A stretch of DNA of 22,074 nucleotides, from the NCBI GenBank assembly GCA_002471975.1, contig DKQZ01000064.1, positions 1-22,074 on the forward strand. Reading direction: 5' to 3'. The DNA comes from Dialister sp. UBA7295 (lineage in GTDB: Bacteria > Bacillota > Negativicutes > Veillonellales > Dialisteraceae). Below the pieces are notes generated by a model, which saw only the letters and a program-made list of their open reading frames with translations, was not told the DNA's origin and ran no database searches. Made by a program: the position numbers and the translations under genes. Shown here one piece after another: positions 20,627-22,074 of the stretch (position 1 is its first letter; each line of letters begins with the position of its first letter).

Positions 20627-21619
20627 TTAATAGAGTTTGCTTACGATATTCTTGCAGAAATCTCTCTGGCTTTCGATCAGTTTGCCCAGATCGGCTGCAT
20701 TCTTATAGTCGATGGACATGCCTGCTTTTTCATGAGCTGCCTTGACTTCCGGATCTTCCATGGTCTTCTTGAAAGCTTCATCATAGAATTTAATGACGTT
20801 TTCCGGAGTGCCCTTCGGAGCTACGAGGGCACGGGCGGAACCGTACCATTTATCATAGTAGCCCAGTTCGCCCAGGGTCGGTACGTCTTTCAGGGACGGA
20901 TCTCTCTTCGTATCGAATACACCGAGGACCTTCAGTTCAGCATTGTCTCCATTGATCAGTTTTGCCACGTCCCCTGCTTTAGCGCAGGAGAAATCCACTT
21001 CGCCCTGACGGAGAGCCAGGAGCTGGTCAGCCGTTCCGCCATAAGGAACGGCATTGTATTCAAAGCCTGCAGACTTGGCGAGCAGCTGGGCTGCGGTATG
21101 GTTGGAAGCCTGGTTGCCGTTGGTGGAAGCTTTCAGCTGGCCCGGATGCGCTTTGGCATCTTCCACCAGTTCTTTCAGGGTATTCCATTTCGCATCTTTC
21201 TTTACGACTACAACGCCTGTTTCCGTTACATGGTTGCAGATCGGAACGATGGATTTGTCATCCAGATTGCTGCCCTTCTGGAGTTCCAGAGTGGTATAGG
21301 TGGGCAGATTGATGAAACCGATGGTGTATCCGTCCGGTTTTGATTTGGCCAGTTCGGTCCAGCCGATCTTGCCGTCAGCGCCCGGTTTATTTTCGATGAC
21401 CAGGGTCTGGCCCACGTATTTCTTGGCGCTGTTCGTCAGAAGGCGGGCACCCGTATCGGTACCGGAACCTGCTTTATAAGCTACGATAACTTTGACATCC
21501 TTTTCCGGTTTCCAGGCAGCGCCGGATTTCGCAGCGCTCCTGGAGCCGCCTCCGCAGCCCCCCAGAAGAATACCGGCAGAAAGAATGGCAGCAGCAGCAA
21601 GCAGAAGTTTCTTTTTCAT
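20627..21619 (-). CDS. tctC: tripartite tricarboxylate transporter substrate-binding lipoprotein TctC (Bug family)
   Basis: 330 aa. A lipoprotein signal peptide has lipobox LLGGC (acylated Cys22) followed by a Gly/Ser-rich linker, so the protein is tethered to a membrane rather than free in the periplasm. The mature part has the Bug/TctC pattern: KDVKVIVAYKAGSGTDTGAR at the first ligand loop (residues 39-58), GADGKIGW, and PYGGTADQLLALRQGEVDFS further on. It binds the carboxylate substrate and delivers it to TctA/B; the specific ligand cannot be inferred. It is the first gene of the operon, with AAGGAGG before the ATG and its own promoter and palindrome upstream. Confidence 0.94.
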   Translation of the reverse strand: MKKKLLLAAAAILSAGILLGGCGGGSRSAAKSGAAWKPEKDVKVIVAYKAGSGTDTGARLLTNSAKKYVGQTLVIENKPGADGKIGWTELAKSKPDGYTIGFINLPTYTTLELQKGSNLDDKSIVPICNHVTETGVVVVKKDAKWNTLKELVEDAKAHPGQLKASTNGNQASNHTAAQLLAKSAGFEYNAVPYGGTADQLLALRQGEVDFSCAKAGDVAKLINGDNAELKVLGVFDTKRDPSLKDVPTLGELGYYDKWYGSARALVAPKGTPENVIKFYDEAFKKTMEDPEVKAAHEKAGMSIDYKNAADLGKLIESQRDFCKNIVSKLY

Positions 21620-21692
21620 CGTTGTTTTCCTCCTTGATCCCCGCGCCGGACTCTCCCCGCCCGGCCCCGGGCTCCCAAATATGAAATTGTGT

Positions 21693-21748
21693 GCGCTTTA
21701 CAAAGCGCTTACTTATCTCATTGTACTATTTCATAAATATTTACACAA
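21693..21748 (-). promoter_or_regulatory. tct promoter with palindromic operator candidate
   Basis: On the minus strand TTGTGT (21743-21748), a 17-base spacer and TACAAT (21720-21725) form a good promoter. The palindrome GCGCTTT-AC-AAAGCGC (21693-21708) falls at about +5 to +20, where a bound repressor would block transcription. The overlapping AGTAAGCGCTTTGT also resembles a CcpA cre site, so catabolite control is one possibility and a dedicated regulator another. Confidence 0.6.
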
Positions 21749-21868
21749 CAATTACATATGTCACTCTTTTGTAATGAACACACAAAATATTTCTATTATA
21801 TTGTAAAGAGAAAATATATAGCTCTGTGGTAGAAGCTTTATAAATGAAGGAAACGGTCGAAATAAAAG
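21749..21868. other. AT-rich intergenic stretch, no gene seen
   Basis: Upstream of the tct promoter. Open frames on the minus strand across this area run through repeat sequence and have no ribosome site or family features. Confidence 0.5.
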
Positions 21869-21950
21869 CTTTTGTTTCGGGGCGGTCGGGGGAATTGGGG
21901 TAATCGGGAGACTCGGGAAAGTGCGGCGCATAAAAATCTGAAAGCGCCGC
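21869..21950 (+). repeat. TTTG..TCGGG-tract / hairpin repeat element, copy 3
   Basis: CTTTTGTTTCGGGG, then TCGGG and GGGG units, then a perfect GCGGCGC/GCGCCGC hairpin (21923-21929 with 21944-21950). It has the same orientation and order as 12269-12347, with the shared AAAAAT..GAAAGCGCCGCA. Confidence 0.75.
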
Positions 21951-22053
21951 AAGTATTGAAAGCTGAAACCATGCAAGCAGCCTGCTGCCGAAAGCAGTGA
22001 GGCTGAAGGGGAGCTGCACTTTCGACAGTAAACTTTCCTGGCAATTTCGTCCC

Positions 22054-22074
22054 GCGTCCCCCAACGGGGGAAGC
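22054..22074. repeat. GCGTCCCC..GGGGAAG inverted repeat at the window edge
   Basis: GCGTCCCCCAACGGGGGAAGC is an inverted repeat related to the complement of 18209-18231. The window ends inside it, so its full extent is not visible. Confidence 0.55.

Noticed and set aside
21741..22064. 107-codon minus-strand frame at the right edge
   Set aside because: Runs through the TCGGG repeat module and hairpin; Pro-rich part comes from the repeat, not from a protein family.

Overview
The window looks like chromosome from a Gram-negative Firmicute of the Negativicutes, with Dialister or a related Veillonellaceae as my best guess. The grounds are strong AGGAGG-type ribosome binding sites, a lipoprotein-anchored tripartite tricarboxylate transporter, Firmicute-style small toxin genes and moderate GC. 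This placement rests on recall of gene families, not on a database search. Most genes lie on the minus strand in short units, each with its own Rho-independent terminator.

Left part (1-8.9 kb): a lone dihydrolipoyl-dehydrogenase-like flavoprotein; a Fic AMPylase with an N-terminal self-inhibitory motif; an AAA+/DUF4143 ATPase with a near-identical 47-bp palindrome on each side; a DNA-alkylation repair pair (Ada-AlkA fusion, then Ogt); a second AAA+/DUF4143 ATPase preceded by a different palindrome; and a leucine-carboxyl-methyltransferase-type methyltransferase.

Middle part (8.9-16 kb): a frameshifted small membrane-protein gene; an unknown 98-aa protein; a TrmA/RlmD-type rRNA uracil methyltransferase; a truncated IS110-family transposase with its probable bridge-RNA end; tatD; an orphan DinJ-type antitoxin; a scar made of copied 5' ends of two neighbouring genes; a complete RelBE-type toxin-antitoxin pair; and a secreted alpha/beta hydrolase.

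Right part (16-22 kb): an MFS exporter; a tRNA-Gly(CCC) preceded by a tRNA-like long hairpin; a compact convergent locus that looks like a par/Fst-style type I toxin-antitoxin system encoding a 20-aa holin-like peptide; and a complete tctC-tctB-tctA operon with its own promoter, palindromic operator candidate and terminator.

Two patterns cut across the window. (1) Exact 7-bp tandem repeats, different in sequence at different loci, sit between stop codon and terminator hairpin of at least four genes. A related GC-rich repeat module (TTTGAATCGGG, then a TCGGG tract, then a GCGGYGC hairpin) occurs in three clear copies plus one related copy, and one of them abuts the broken IS110 gene. (2) The AAA+/DUF4143 ATPase genes each carry their own palindrome family. 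The best candidates for something not described before are the type I toxin-antitoxin locus beside the tRNA, the heptamer/terminator architecture and the ATPase palindromes.
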